This document shows, piece after piece, positions 8,929-17,509 of a DNA stretch of 64,000 nt. Made by a program: the position numbers and the translations under genes. This stretch comes from Pseudomonas reactans. Its GTDB lineage: Bacteria; Pseudomonadota; Gammaproteobacteria; Pseudomonadales; Pseudomonadaceae. The DNA is taken from assembly GCF_013385825.1 (NCBI RefSeq), contig NZ_JACAPG010000023.1:62001-126000 (forward strand), read 5' to 3'. Position 1 is the stretch's first letter. Every line of letters starts with the position of its first letter. The notes beneath the pieces were generated by a model. The model did no database searches and was not told the DNA's origin. It saw only the letters and a list, made by a program, of their open reading frames with translations.

Positions 8929-8958
8929 CTCGCCCCAAAACCTTGGTTTCAGGGCGAG
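8929..8958. other. Hairpin between yheV and the M3 paralogue
   Basis: A seven-base outer stem (8929-8935 with 8952-8958, CTCGCCC/GGGCGAG) encloses a second inner stem AAACC/GGTTT. It lies just after the end of the yheV reading frame. No run of T follows on either side, so it could be an RNA-stabilising or weak termination structure rather than a standard terminator. Confidence 0.4.
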
Positions 8959-8972
8959 AAACATCAAATGGG

Positions 8973-9248
8973 TCAATCTTTTTTCAGCTTCGGATTAGGA
9001 AAGAACTGCACCGCCTGCACCTTGGGGTCCGCCGGCGCTTTCAACGCAGACGTATTCACCCGCGTGCCCAATTCCTTGGGCACCGACAACCCCTGGTCAT
9101 TCAGCGTGTCGGTATAACCGCAGGCCACGCAGGCGCGATGGGGCACGTTGTCCTCGGTCCACATCTTCAACTTGTCCGGCTCGCTGCACGCCGGGCAGAC
9201 CGCCCCGGCGATAAATTGCTTTTTGGTGATCACAGGCCCTTCACTCAT
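8973..9248 (-). CDS. yheV: YheV family putative zinc-ribbon protein
   Basis: A 91-residue protein with two CxxC knuckles, Cys18/Cys21 and Cys40/Cys43, expected to bind one zinc ion. Function unknown; in gamma-proteobacteria yheV often sits directly after prlC, as here. Its ATG at 9248 overlaps the prlC stop by four bases (ATGA), which indicates translational coupling. The C-terminal third is rich in Lys and Pro and has no recognisable motif. Confidence 0.9.
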   Translation of the reverse strand: MSEGPVITKKQFIAGAVCPACSEPDKLKMWTEDNVPHRACVACGYTDTLNDQGLSVPKELGTRVNTSALKAPADPKVQAVQFFPNPKLKKD

Positions 9249-11296
9249 GCTGCCGCGTCCTCACTCAGGCCGCTGTGGCGCAAGAGTGCGTCAATCGAAG
9301 GCGCTCGTCCGCGGAAGTCGACGAACAGCACCATCGGTTCCTGGGAACCGCCACGCGCCAGGATCGCCTCGCGGAAGGCGCGGCCGGTCTCGGCATTGAG
9401 TACGCCGTCCTCTTCGAACTTGGAGAAGGCATCCGCCGACAACACTTCAGCCCACTTGTAGCTGTAGTAACCCGCGGCATAACCGCCAGCGAAGATGTGC
9501 GCGAAGCTGTTGGGGAAACGGTTGTAGGCCGGCGGACGCATCACCGACACCTCATCGCGTACGCCTTCGAGCACCTGGGCCACGCTGCGGCCGTCACCGT
9601 GGGTAGCGTGCAGTTCGAAGTCGAACAGCGAGAACTCCAGCTGACGCACCATCATCAGGCCGGACTGGAAGTTCTTGGCCGCGAGCATTTTTTCCAACAG
9701 GTCCTGAGGCAGCGCTTCGCCGGTTTCGTAGTGACCGGAGATCAGTGCCAGGCCTTCCGGCTCCCAGCACCAGTTCTCCATGAACTGGCTCGGCAATTCC
9801 ACCGCATCCCAGGCCACGCCGTTGATGCCGGACACACCCGCGTGTTCAACGCGGGTCAGCAGGTGATGCAGGCCGTGGCCAAACTCGTGGAACAGGGTGG
9901 TCACTTCATCGTGGGTCAGCAGGGCAGGCTTGCCGCTGTCGGCCGGGGTGAAGTTGCACACCAGGTTGGCCACCGGGCTTTGCAGCACGCCGTCGATTTT
10001 GCGGCGACGGTCGCGCGCGCCGTCCATCCACGCGCCGCCACGCTTGTTGGCGCGGGCGTACAGGTCGAAGAAGAAGCGGCCCACGTGCTGGCCGTTTTCC
10101 TTGATTTCAAACAGGCGGACATCCGGGTGCCAAGTGTCGAAGCCTTTTTGCTCGGCGATTTCGATGCCGTACAGGCGTTGCACGATGGCAAACAGGCCGC
10201 CCAGCACCTTGTCGATCGGGAAGTAGGCGCGCAGGGCTTCCTGGGACACGCTGTAGCGTTGCTCACGGAGTTTTTCGCCGTAGAAACCGCTGTCCCAGCT
10301 TTGTAGGTCGGCGCAGCCTTGTTCGGCGGCGTAGGCCTTGAGCTGTTGCAGGTCCTGGGCGGCAAACGGCTTGCTGCGCTTGGCCAGGTCGCGCAGGAAG
10401 CTCAGCACCTGGTCGCTGGACTCGGCCATTTTGGTGGCCAGGCTCAGTTCGGAGAACGACGCATAACCCAGCAGCTTGGCCAGCTCCTGACGCAGGTCGA
10501 GGATCTGTTCCATCACCGGGCCGTTATCGTTCTGACCGGCATTCGGGCCTTGGTCCGACGCACGGGTGCAGTAGGCCGCGTAGACTTCTTCACGCAGGGC
10601 GCGGTCCTGGGCGTAGGTCATCACCGCGTAGTAGCTTGGGAATTCCAGGGTGATCAACCAGCCTTCGAGGCTTTTGGCCTGGGCGGCGGCGGCCATTTGC
10701 GCCTTGGCCGAATCGGTCAGGCCGGCGAGGGTGGCTTCGTCTATGACGTGTTTGGTCCAGGCCTGGGTAGCGTCCAGCAACTGGTTGGAAAACTTGCTGC
10801 CCAGTTCGGACAGTTTGCTCTGCACTTCGGCGTAGCGTTTTTGCTGCTCCGGCGGCAGATCGATACCCGACAGGCGGAAGTCACGCAGGGCGTGTTCCAG
10901 GATGGTTTTTTGCGCCACGTCGAAACCAGCCGCTTCCGGGCTGTTGGCCAGGGCTTCGAAGGCCTGGAACAGCTCGCGGTTCTGGCCCATCTCGGTGGAG
11001 TAGGCGCTCAACGCCGGCAGGCAACTTTCGTAGGCTTCGCGCAGTTCAGCGCTGTTGCACACAGCGTTGAGGTGGCTGACCGGGCTCCAGGCGGCGCCCA
11101 GGCGGTCATTCAGTTCGTCCATGGCCAGCACCAGACCGGCCCACGTCGGATTTTTCCCCTGGCTTTGCAGGATACCTTCGATGGCGACACGGTTGTCGGC
11201 GAGGATCTGTTCGATGGCCGGCTGGACGTGCTCGGCACGGATCGCCGAGAACGGCGGCAGGTCGTAGGACTGCAGAAGCGGGTTGTTCGCGCTCAC
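9245..11296 (-). CDS. prlC: Oligopeptidase A
   Basis: Cytoplasmic M3 zinc metallopeptidase that degrades short peptides, including cleaved signal peptides. The zinc motif HEFGHGLHH starts at His470. I place the start at GTG 11296 (protein beginning VSANNPLLQSYDLPPF), with AAGGTG about seven bases upstream. That gives 683 residues, close to the E. coli OpdA length; a longer frame to 11359 has no such support. It is followed by yheV with a four-base overlap. The gamma-carbonic anhydrase gene diverges from it 103 bases away. Confidence 0.95.
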   Translation of the reverse strand: MSANNPLLQSYDLPPFSAIRAEHVQPAIEQILADNRVAIEGILQSQGKNPTWAGLVLAMDELNDRLGAAWSPVSHLNAVCNSAELREAYESCLPALSAYSTEMGQNRELFQAFEALANSPEAAGFDVAQKTILEHALRDFRLSGIDLPPEQQKRYAEVQSKLSELGSKFSNQLLDATQAWTKHVIDEATLAGLTDSAKAQMAAAAQAKSLEGWLITLEFPSYYAVMTYAQDRALREEVYAAYCTRASDQGPNAGQNDNGPVMEQILDLRQELAKLLGYASFSELSLATKMAESSDQVLSFLRDLAKRSKPFAAQDLQQLKAYAAEQGCADLQSWDSGFYGEKLREQRYSVSQEALRAYFPIDKVLGGLFAIVQRLYGIEIAEQKGFDTWHPDVRLFEIKENGQHVGRFFFDLYARANKRGGAWMDGARDRRRKIDGVLQSPVANLVCNFTPADSGKPALLTHDEVTTLFHEFGHGLHHLLTRVEHAGVSGINGVAWDAVELPSQFMENWCWEPEGLALISGHYETGEALPQDLLEKMLAAKNFQSGLMMVRQLEFSLFDFELHATHGDGRSVAQVLEGVRDEVSVMRPPAYNRFPNSFAHIFAGGYAAGYYSYKWAEVLSADAFSKFEEDGVLNAETGRAFREAILARGGSQEPMVLFVDFRGRAPSIDALLRHSGLSEDAAA

Positions 11297-11398
11297 GGTT
11301 GGCACCTTGGCTGAAGAAACATGTAAGAACAAAGATGGGGCCATCTTAATTACAATCAACGCCCACCGCAGCTATCAGCAGAAGAGAGAGAGGCTATC

Positions 11399-11941
11399 GT
11401 GACCCTTCGCACCTATCAGAACCACACGCCAGCCCTGGGCGCCGGGGCTTTTGTCGATATTTCGGCGGTGGTGATCGGCGACGTCGAAATCGGCGCCGAC
11501 AGCTCGGTCTGGCCGCTGACCGTGATCCGTGGCGACATGCACCGCATCCGCATCGGTGCGCGCACCAGCGTGCAGGATGGCTGCGTGCTGCACATCACCC
11601 ACGCCGGTCCCTTCAACCCGGACGGCTTCCCGCTGCTGATCGGCAACGACGTGACCATCGCCCACAAAGTCATGCTGCATGGCTGCACCGTGGGCAACCG
11701 CATCCTTATCGGCATGGGCAGCATCGTCATGGACGGCGCGGTGGTGGAAGATGACGTGATCATCGGCGCTGGCAGCCTGGTGCCGCCAGGCAAGAAACTC
11801 GAAAGCGGGTTCCTGTACGTGGGCAGCCCGGTTAAACAAATCCGCCCGCTGACTGACAAGGAACGCGCCTTTTTCACCTACAGCGCCGCGAACTACGTGA
11901 AGCTCAAAGACCTGCACCTGGCTGAAGGATTCGACCGATGA
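11399..11941 (+). CDS. Gamma-carbonic anhydrase family protein
   Basis: Left-handed beta-helix protein of 180 residues, related to YrdA/CaiE and gamma-carbonic anhydrases. Successive hexapeptide repeats (VVIGDVEIGADSSVWPL, IRIGARTSVQDGCVLH, LLIGNDVTIAHKVMLHGC, ILIGMGSIVMDGAVV) form the helix. The three zinc-ligand histidines are available in VLHITH, IAHK and MLHG. Translation begins at GTG 11399. The stop overlaps the next gene by four bases. Whether it has carbonic anhydrase activity or is a binding or maturation factor cannot be told from the sequence. Confidence 0.9.
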   Translation: MTLRTYQNHTPALGAGAFVDISAVVIGDVEIGADSSVWPLTVIRGDMHRIRIGARTSVQDGCVLHITHAGPFNPDGFPLLIGNDVTIAHKVMLHGCTVGNRILIGMGSIVMDGAVVEDDVIIGAGSLVPPGKKLESGFLYVGSPVKQIRPLTDKERAFFTYSAANYVKLKDLHLAEGFDR

Positions 11942-12597
11942 CCCTGCATTATCAAACCGTGCTGTTCGACCTGGACGGCACGCTCACTGATCCGCGCGAA
12001 GGCATTACCCGCTCGATCCAATATGCCCTCGGCAAACTGGGGATCGACGAGCCGGACCTGACCAAGCTGGAGCACTTCATCGGCCCGCCGTTGCTGCAAG
12101 CGTTCATGCAGTTCTACGGTTTTGATGAAGCCAAGGCCTGGGAAGCAGTGAACTTCTACCGCGAGCGCTTCAAGGTGACCGGCTTGTATGAGAACCGCGT
12201 GTTCGACGGCGTGATGCCGTTGCTGGAGGACTTGAGCGGCCAGGGGCGCCAGCTCTACGTCGCCACCTCCAAGCCTTGGGTATTTGCCCGCGAGATCGCC
12301 CGGCACTTCGATTTCGCCAAGCATTTCAAGGTGATCTACGGCAGCGAACTAGACGGTACGCGCACCAACAAGGTCGAACTGATCGCCCACCTGATGAGCG
12401 AGGAAGGCCTGGACCCGGCTACCACCCTGATGATTGGTGACCGCAAGCACGACCTGATCGGCGCACGCAGCAACGGGCTGGATTCAGCGGCGGTGGGGTA
12501 TGGGTTTGGCAGTTTTGAAGAACTGAATGCCGAGGCGCCGACTTGGCATTTTGAAACATTAGGCGAGATGCATCAGGCGTTTTTGCAGCGGCCTTAA
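11938..12597 (+). CDS. HAD-family phosphatase (phosphoglycolate phosphatase-like)
   Basis: Haloacid dehalogenase hydrolase of 219 residues. Motif I is DLDGT with nucleophile Asp11 and acid/base Asp13; motif II lies in YVATSKPW; motif III/IV is in MIGDRKHDLIGA. A cap domain of about 65 residues sits after motif I, as in subfamily IA. It overlaps the preceding gamma-carbonic anhydrase gene by ATGA, so the two are co-translated. The likely substrate is a small phosphorylated metabolite such as 2-phosphoglycolate, but this is inferred from family resemblance only. Confidence 0.88.
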   Translation: MTLHYQTVLFDLDGTLTDPREGITRSIQYALGKLGIDEPDLTKLEHFIGPPLLQAFMQFYGFDEAKAWEAVNFYRERFKVTGLYENRVFDGVMPLLEDLSGQGRQLYVATSKPWVFAREIARHFDFAKHFKVIYGSELDGTRTNKVELIAHLMSEEGLDPATTLMIGDRKHDLIGARSNGLDSAAVGYGFGSFEELNAEAPTWHFETLGEMHQAFLQRP

Positions 12598-12605
12598 GAT
12601 AGCTA

Positions 12606-12686
12606 TCGCAGGCAAGCCAGCTCCCACAGTTGAACCCATTCTCATGTTGAAAATCGGTCAACTGTGGGAGCTGGCTTGCCGGCGAA
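12606..12686. repeat. REP inverted pair
   Basis: Two oppositely oriented REP units (12606-12630 and 12661-12685) of the GTGGGAGCTGGCTTGCC type form a long hairpin between convergent genes. They may protect mRNA ends and serve as a weak bidirectional terminator. Confidence 0.85.
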
Positions 12687-12692
12687 GAGGCC

Positions 12693-13736
12693 CTAAAGGC
12701 CACCCCCTTGCAACTGCTTCAACGCCGCCTTGCGCTGCGCCACTGGCAACCCGCCCATCGTTTCCACAGCCTTATAAAACCTCACCCAATCCCCATTTTC
12801 CCGCGCAAACAGCGCCGCAAACGCCGGCACCCACTGGTCATACAGCCCGAACGGCAACAACCGAGCGTTGTTCATCGGCTGGTTGATCCACGCGTCATAA
12901 CGTTTATCCCCGCCCCACTGGCTATCGCGCAATTGCCGGTACTCGCTACGCAAACGCTCGAACTCGGCCGCCTTGGCCTGGCGCATCGCATCAGCAGCCA
13001 ACGGTTGGGCGTAGAGCTTTTCCAAACGTTGCCGGGTATCGAGAACCAACTGGATAAACTGGTCACGCTGCTTCGACATCGACAGGCTCTGCGGCGGCAA
13101 CTCCCGCGCAGCACGCCATTGCCGTGTGCCTTCCTGCTCGACGAAATTGGCAAACGATTCGTTGAACTCGGTGTCGTCCTTCACATAGAAACGTTGGTGC
13201 GCCAGTTCATGGAAGATCAACGTGGCCAGGCGCTCATCGCCCCAGTTCATCATCGAGTTCATGATCGGGTCGTTGAACCAACCCAAGGTGGAATAAGCCT
13301 CCACGCCACCGATCGACACGTCCATGCCGCGCTGCTTCAACAACGCCGCCTCGCCACGCGCCGCACCTTGGTTGTAGTAGCCGCGATAGGCCACACAACC
13401 GGCGATGGGGAAGCAATGGGTTTCGGGGGATAGGGAAAATTCCTGCGTGGCAAAGACATTCCAGACCACATAGGGTCGACCAATATCCGCATACAGCCTG
13501 TAGCTCTGGTTATCCGGCAGATGCAAATGCTCACTGGCGAACGTGCGCGCTTTTTGTGATTGCACCAGGTGTTCGCGTAACAGCGGCGGGCGGGAAGAAT
13601 CGGCAATGACCCGCGCCACTGGCTCTCGGGCCCGCAGCAATTGCCATTGGCCGCTGGCCAACTGGCTGTAATAACTCACGCTGGAGCAGCCGCAGAGCAG
13701 CAAAATCATCAACCCTGGAAGAAAACGCCTGACCAT
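12693..13736 (-). CDS. Putative aminopeptidase, lipoprotein
   Basis: Belongs to the putative zinc aminopeptidase family (Aminopep, PF10023). Starting at ATG 13736, the protein is 347 residues with a lipoprotein signal ending in the lipobox at Cys17 (LLLCGC). A zinc-peptidase motif HELAHQ places His176 and His180 as ligands, followed by a downstream Glu in FNESFANFVEQEG. A longer frame to 13820 would hide the signal peptide, so 13736 is preferred. Expected to be membrane anchored facing the periplasm. The substrate is unknown. The opposite-strand lipoprotein gene starts 141 bases upstream. Confidence 0.88.
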   Translation of the reverse strand: MVRRFLPGLMILLLCGCSSVSYYSQLASGQWQLLRAREPVARVIADSSRPPLLREHLVQSQKARTFASEHLHLPDNQSYRLYADIGRPYVVWNVFATQEFSLSPETHCFPIAGCVAYRGYYNQGAARGEAALLKQRGMDVSIGGVEAYSTLGWFNDPIMNSMMNWGDERLATLIFHELAHQRFYVKDDTEFNESFANFVEQEGTRQWRAARELPPQSLSMSKQRDQFIQLVLDTRQRLEKLYAQPLAADAMRQAKAAEFERLRSEYRQLRDSQWGGDKRYDAWINQPMNNARLLPFGLYDQWVPAFAALFARENGDWVRFYKAVETMGGLPVAQRKAALKQLQGGGL

Positions 13737-13877
13737 GCCCCGACCGCTCCTGGGTAATTTGCTCGCCAGACTATCGCGCCTGTGCGGAATTTTTCCATGG
13801 CTCGACGTGTTTATACTCATAGGAAGTCTGCCGCCGTCGCAGCAGGCTCAATTTTATCTTCCCGTTGAGTGCCTGCC

Positions 13878-14300
13878 ATGCGCCAGCTCTTGTTACCCGT
13901 CGCCGCTTTGTTCCTCAGCGCCTGCACGACAACACCCGTGCCACCGATGGATCCGCAACAGGCGTGGGTCGATTTCACTACGCCGACGCCGGGCTCCAAG
14001 CTGGTCATGGCGCAGCGCCTGGACGGCAAGAACCTCGATGACGGACGTTTCTTCCAATTCCCGCCCGGCCATCACGAACTGATGGTGCGCTTCGACTTTG
14101 AAGTCCCGGCCGGCGGCGGTTTGGGTGGGCTCAGCCAGATGATGTATCGCACCTGCTTCATGACCCTGGAATACGACCACTTCCAGGCCGGCCAGCGCTA
14201 TGTGCTGGAAGGGCGCTCGTTGGCCTTCACGCCGAATATCCGGCTGTATGACACGGCGCGTCAGTTGCTCGCGGAGGAACGCAGCGTCAACTGCATCTGA
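13878..14300 (+). CDS. Small lipoprotein of unknown function
   Basis: A 140-residue protein from ATG 13878; a GTG three codons upstream is an alternative start. The signal MRQLLLPVAALFLSAC ends in a lipobox with Cys16. The rest looks like a compact beta-rich domain (WVDFTTPTPGSKLVMAQRLDGK ... HHELMVRF) of the kind seen in small periplasmic binding domains, but I do not recognise a named family. Its stop abuts the stop of the convergent DUF1161 gene with no spacer. Confidence 0.82.
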   Translation: MRQLLLPVAALFLSACTTTPVPPMDPQQAWVDFTTPTPGSKLVMAQRLDGKNLDDGRFFQFPPGHHELMVRFDFEVPAGGGLGGLSQMMYRTCFMTLEYDHFQAGQRYVLEGRSLAFTPNIRLYDTARQLLAEERSVNCI

Positions 14301-14540
14301 TCAGTCGTTGTTTTTCTGGTAGATGATGCGCTTGGTGCCGTTTTCGCACGAACCGACAATCATTGCACTGTCGTGATTCTTGGCTTCTTCGGCGGTGATG
14401 ATTTCCAGGGTGTACGAAGGAATCGCCTTGGCCTGGATCTTCACTTCAATCTCTTTCCTGAGCTCTTCACAATCTTTTGGTGCGGCCACGGCCGAAGTGG
14501 CCAATACACCGCAGATGATTGCCAAGGCAAAACGTTTCAT
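14301..14540 (-). CDS. DUF1161 family periplasmic protein (copy 1)
   Basis: A 79-residue exported protein: signal peptide MKRFALAIICGVLATSAVA, then a ~58-residue domain with two cysteines (KDCEEL and GSCENGTK) likely forming a disulfide. The pattern CEEL-K-EI--KI-AK and VGxCExGTKxIxY is shared with a second copy at 16468-16695. Function unknown. Its stop codon meets the convergent lipoprotein gene end to end. Confidence 0.85.
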   Translation of the reverse strand: MKRFALAIICGVLATSAVAAPKDCEELRKEIEVKIQAKAIPSYTLEIITAEEAKNHDSAMIVGSCENGTKRIIYQKNND

Positions 14541-14660
14541 GTGTGAAGCTCCCTGAATGCACTGCGCACGGATGTGCGCCTAGGCTGCATGGTAATAGGA
14601 CCACACTTACAAAACACGAGTTCTGATTTGAAGCAGATGTTTTAGCCACCCCAAAAACCA

Positions 14661-14744
14661 CTGTAGGAGCTGGCTTGCCAGCGATGACGACCTCAAAAAC
14701 CATGTAAATCTGAGGGCCTCATCGCCGGCAAGCCGGCTCCTACC
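14661..14744. repeat. REP inverted pair
   Basis: Units at about 14661-14685 and 14720-14744 face each other (TGTAGGAGCTGGCTTGCC and its complement form with CCGGCAAGCCGGCTCCTA), upstream of the DUF1161 gene and after the OsmC gene. Confidence 0.85.
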
Positions 14745-14756
14745 GGTTTAGCGGTG

Positions 14757-15188
14757 TCAGCTTACAAGCGTGCCATCCAGGGTGATAGTTGCATTCAGCA
14801 CCTTGGACACCGGGCACCCTTCCTTGGCCTTTTTGCTCAATTCATCGAACTGCGCCTGGCTTGCACCCGGAATCTTGGCCTTGAGGATCAGGTGCACGGC
14901 GGTAATCGCAAAACCACCGTCGACCTGGTCCAGGGTCACTTCAGCCTGGGTGTCGATGCTGTCAGCCTTGAGCCCGGCATCGCCGAGAATCATGGAGAAG
15001 GCCATGGAGAAACAGCCGGCGTGGGCCGCCCCGATCAGTTCTTCCGGGTTGGTGCCCTTGCCACCCTCGAAACGCGCCTTGAAGCCGTAGGGCGCTTCAC
15101 GTAGCACGCCGGTTTCCGTGGAAATGGAGCCCAGGCCAGTCTTCAGGTCACCTTCCCAATGCGCGGATGCTTTTTTCACGATACTCAT
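14757..15188 (-). CDS. OsmC family peroxiredoxin
   Basis: Organic hydroperoxide-reducing protein of 143 residues, of the OsmC type. The two redox cysteines are Cys59 (AAHAGCFSMAF) and Cys125 (KEGCPVSKV). The start is ATG 15188 (MSIVKKASAHWEGDL), supported by GAGGAGA seven bases upstream; the longer frame to 15278 lacks support. OsmC proteins are usually induced by osmotic or oxidative stress and detoxify lipid and alkyl hydroperoxides. It stands alone as a transcription unit. Confidence 0.93.
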   Translation of the reverse strand: MSIVKKASAHWEGDLKTGLGSISTETGVLREAPYGFKARFEGGKGTNPEELIGAAHAGCFSMAFSMILGDAGLKADSIDTQAEVTLDQVDGGFAITAVHLILKAKIPGASQAQFDELSKKAKEGCPVSKVLNATITLDGTLVS

Positions 15189-15374
15189 AGCGGTCTCCTC
15201 GAACGGTGGTTTTGCGTCAGTAAGGGTTCTGAGAGTAGTCGGACTGGCAAAGTTCATCCTGTCGGAGAAACCTAGCAATACAGTAGGAATTTTCCTAGCG
15301 TGCTATTGAATCTCGGGTATATGCCCTTATTGCATAGGTATGCACATGAAGCGGCAGGTTTTGGTTCGTCTAAA

Positions 15375-15405
15375 AAGCCTGCGGCCCCCTTGGAGAAGCA
15401 GGCTT
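15375..15405 (+). promoter_or_regulatory. Hairpin around the LLM oxidoreductase ribosome binding site
   Basis: Eight-base arms (15375-15382 AAGCCTGC and 15398-15405 GCAGGCTT) enclose a 15-base loop that holds the GGAGA ribosome binding site. The second arm ends exactly before the ATG at 15406. This could modulate translation; no experimental support is implied. Confidence 0.45.
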
Positions 15406-16407
15406 ATGAAATCGCTGTCCGACGTAAAATTTTCAACCCTCGACCTGGTGCCCGTGCGCGCCAATGGCAGCCCGGCGCAATCGTTGCGCAACTCCCTGGA
15501 CCTGGCCCAGCACGTGGAAAAGTTCGGCTACAACCGTTTCTGGGTGGCCGAGCACCACAACATGGACGGTATCGCCAGTTCGGCCACTTCGGTGCTGCTG
15601 GGCTACCTGGCAGGTGGCACTTCGACGATTCGTGTCGGCTCCGGTGGTGTGATGCTGCCCAACCATGCGCCGCTGGTGATTGCAGAACAGTTCGGCACCC
15701 TGGAGAGCCTCTACCCCGGCCGTATCGACCTGGGCCTGGGTCGCGCGCCCGGTTCCGACCAGATGACCGCCCGTGCCCTGCGCCGTGAGCGCTCCGGCAG
15801 CGCCGATGAATTCCCGGAAGACGTGGCCGAGTTGATGGCCTACCTGGGCCCACGCACCCCCGACCAACGGATCATCGCCGTGCCTGGCACGGGCACCAAT
15901 GTGCCGGTGTGGCTGCTCGGTTCCAGCTTGTTCAGCGCACAGCTGGCAGGCGAACGCGGTTTGCCCTACGCCTTCGCCTCGCATTTCGCACCCCGCCTGA
16001 TGCATGAAGCGATTCGCGTGTACCGCAATCACTTCAAACCTTCAGCCGTGCTGGATAAACCCTACGTGATGCTCGGCATTCCCTTGGTCGCGGCCGACAC
16101 CGACGAGCAGGCCGATTACCTGGCGACTTCGGTCTACCAACGCATCCTCGCGCTGATGCGCGGACAAAGCCTGGTGCAGCGCCCGCCCGTGAAAACCATG
16201 GACGGTCTGTGGTTGCCCCATGAAAAAGACGCCGTCGGCAGCTTCCTGGGCCTGGCCATGGTGGGCAGCCCGGCGAAGATCCGCGCCAAACTGGAAGTGC
16301 TGATCGAGCAGACCGGCGCCGACGAGTTGATCTTTACTTGCGACCTGTACGAACACGCCGACCGGATTCATTCCTACGAGCTGCTGGCGCAGTTGATGAC
16401 GGGCTAA
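15406..16407 (+). CDS. LLM class flavin-dependent oxidoreductase
   Basis: Luciferase-like monooxygenase of 333 residues (TIM barrel, FMN-dependent). Family marks include the N-terminal FSTLDLVPVR, FWVAEHHNMDGIASSATSVLLGYLAGGT and GGVMLPNHAPLVIAEQFGTLESLYPGRIDLGLGRAPG segments, typical of the YhbW-like group. The start at 15406 (MKSLSDVKFS) is preferred over 15340 because GGAGA precedes it and the family begins here. Substrate unknown. A strong terminator follows. Confidence 0.9.
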   Translation: MKSLSDVKFSTLDLVPVRANGSPAQSLRNSLDLAQHVEKFGYNRFWVAEHHNMDGIASSATSVLLGYLAGGTSTIRVGSGGVMLPNHAPLVIAEQFGTLESLYPGRIDLGLGRAPGSDQMTARALRRERSGSADEFPEDVAELMAYLGPRTPDQRIIAVPGTGTNVPVWLLGSSLFSAQLAGERGLPYAFASHFAPRLMHEAIRVYRNHFKPSAVLDKPYVMLGIPLVAADTDEQADYLATSVYQRILALMRGQSLVQRPPVKTMDGLWLPHEKDAVGSFLGLAMVGSPAKIRAKLEVLIEQTGADELIFTCDLYEHADRIHSYELLAQLMTG

Positions 16408-16421
16408 AACCTTCAGGCGAA

Positions 16422-16450
16422 AAAAAACCGACGCAGCGCGTCGGTTTTTT
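16422..16450. terminator. Bidirectional rho-independent terminator
   Basis: A 13-base perfect stem including A and T tracts (AAAAAACCGACGC / GCGTCGGTTTTTT) with loop AGC lies between the convergent LLM oxidoreductase and DUF1161 genes and can serve both. Confidence 0.92.
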
Positions 16451-16467
16451 ATGTCTGCAACACGGGA

Positions 16468-16695
16468 TTAACCGCGCTTGTAGGCAATTTCCTTGGTGCC
16501 ACCCTCGCAGGTGCCGACCACTGTGTGATCGCTCGGCGCAGCGCCTTTATCCACCACTTCCAGCGAATAACCCGAAGCGCCTTTGGCGTCGATTTTCGCT
16601 GCAATTTCGCTTTTGAGCTCTTCACAAGGCTTGCCCGCCGCCAGGGCCGTGCCTGCAATGCTCAACAAACCTACCGCTAACAGGAACTTCTTCAT
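16468..16695 (-). CDS. DUF1161 family periplasmic protein (copy 2)
   Basis: A 75-residue exported protein with signal peptide MKKFLLAVGLLSIAGTALA and the DUF1161 domain (PCEELKSEIAAKIDAKGASGYSLEVV ... VGTCEGGTKEIAY). It is paralogous to the protein at 14301-14540, sharing both cysteines and the Glu-Ile-Lys spacing. Function unknown. The bidirectional terminator is 18 bases after its stop. Confidence 0.87.
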   Translation of the reverse strand: MKKFLLAVGLLSIAGTALAAGKPCEELKSEIAAKIDAKGASGYSLEVVDKGAAPSDHTVVGTCEGGTKEIAYKRG

Positions 16696-16810
16696 CCGTT
16701 ACTTTCCTTGCGCTGATCGAAAAGAGCGTGCCGACGCTTGTGGCATCGGCACCCATTGGTTGTAGCGCAGGTTATGGCAATCGGCCAGTCAGCAAGTTCA
16801 ACCGATGCGA

Positions 16811-17026
16811 TCAACTACTGGCAATTCGGAACCCCACCTTGAGGGTGACCTGAAAGTGCGCGGCCTTGCCGTCCTTGATGTGCCCACGGGTTTCAGTCAC
16901 CTCGAACCATTCCAGATGTTTGATGCTTTTATTGGCCTCGGCCAGCGCATTGTTGATGGCGTCTTCAATGCTGGTGGTTGACGAGCCCACCAGTTCGACT
17001 TTCTTGTAGGTGTGATGATCACTCAT
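16811..17026 (-). CDS. Dodecin family protein
   Basis: A 71-residue protein matching dodecin: KKVELVGSSTTSIEDAINNALAEANKSIKHLEWFEVTETRGHI, then a final strand HFQVTLKVGFRI. Dodecins form hollow 12-mers that bind flavins (and in some bacteria CoA), buffering free flavin. The conserved Trp of the flavin-stacking site is in LEWFEV. AGGAG precedes the ATG at 17026. Monocistronic. Confidence 0.93.
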   Translation of the reverse strand: MSDHHTYKKVELVGSSTTSIEDAINNALAEANKSIKHLEWFEVTETRGHIKDGKAAHFQVTLKVGFRIASS

Positions 17027-17182
17027 GGCAGTTCTCCTAAGGGTCGTTCAGCAAGCGTAGCAGTCAATGTTCGTACTGCTTCTGGCGACTGTTCGTACCC
17101 GAAAGTTCAGATTTACTGCACTTTCTGAAACGGCCGCAGTCGGTATCTACACACGCCACTCAATCACTTCAGGAGAGTCCAC

Positions 17183-17509
17183 ATGGCCAACACTTCTTTA
17201 CGCAAAGCGTCGCTGGAAAGCATGGAAGCCGAGATTTCGAGCCTGCTCAAGTCTTTGGAAAGTCTCAAGGACGATGCATCCGACGAGTCGCGCAAAACCT
17301 TGAAGGCCCTGAAAAGCAATGCCGAGAATGCCCTCAAGCACTCCCGCCACCTGATCAGCGATGCCTACGAAGAAAGCAAAGTCAAAATCCGCGAAACCGG
17401 TGTTGCAACCCGGGACTACGCACAAGAGCACCCTTGGACTACAGCCGGTGTTGCCGTCGGTGCACTGGGCCTGCTCGCAGCTTATCTGCTGTGCAAACGC
17501 GGCGACTAA
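17183..17509 (+). CDS. DUF883 family protein (ElaB/YqjD-like)
   Basis: A 108-residue protein with a long amphipathic helical region (about residues 10-75, rich in Lys/Glu) and one C-terminal membrane segment (TTAGVAVGALGLLAAYLLC) followed by KRGD. The conserved HPWTTAGVAVG is the hallmark of ElaB/YqjD/YgaM proteins, inner-membrane proteins that bind ribosomes in stationary phase in E. coli. AGGAGA precedes the ATG. Its end overlaps the convergent trpI gene by four bases. Confidence 0.9.
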   Translation: MANTSLRKASLESMEAEISSLLKSLESLKDDASDESRKTLKALKSNAENALKHSRHLISDAYEESKVKIRETGVATRDYAQEHPWTTAGVAVGALGLLAAYLLCKRGD

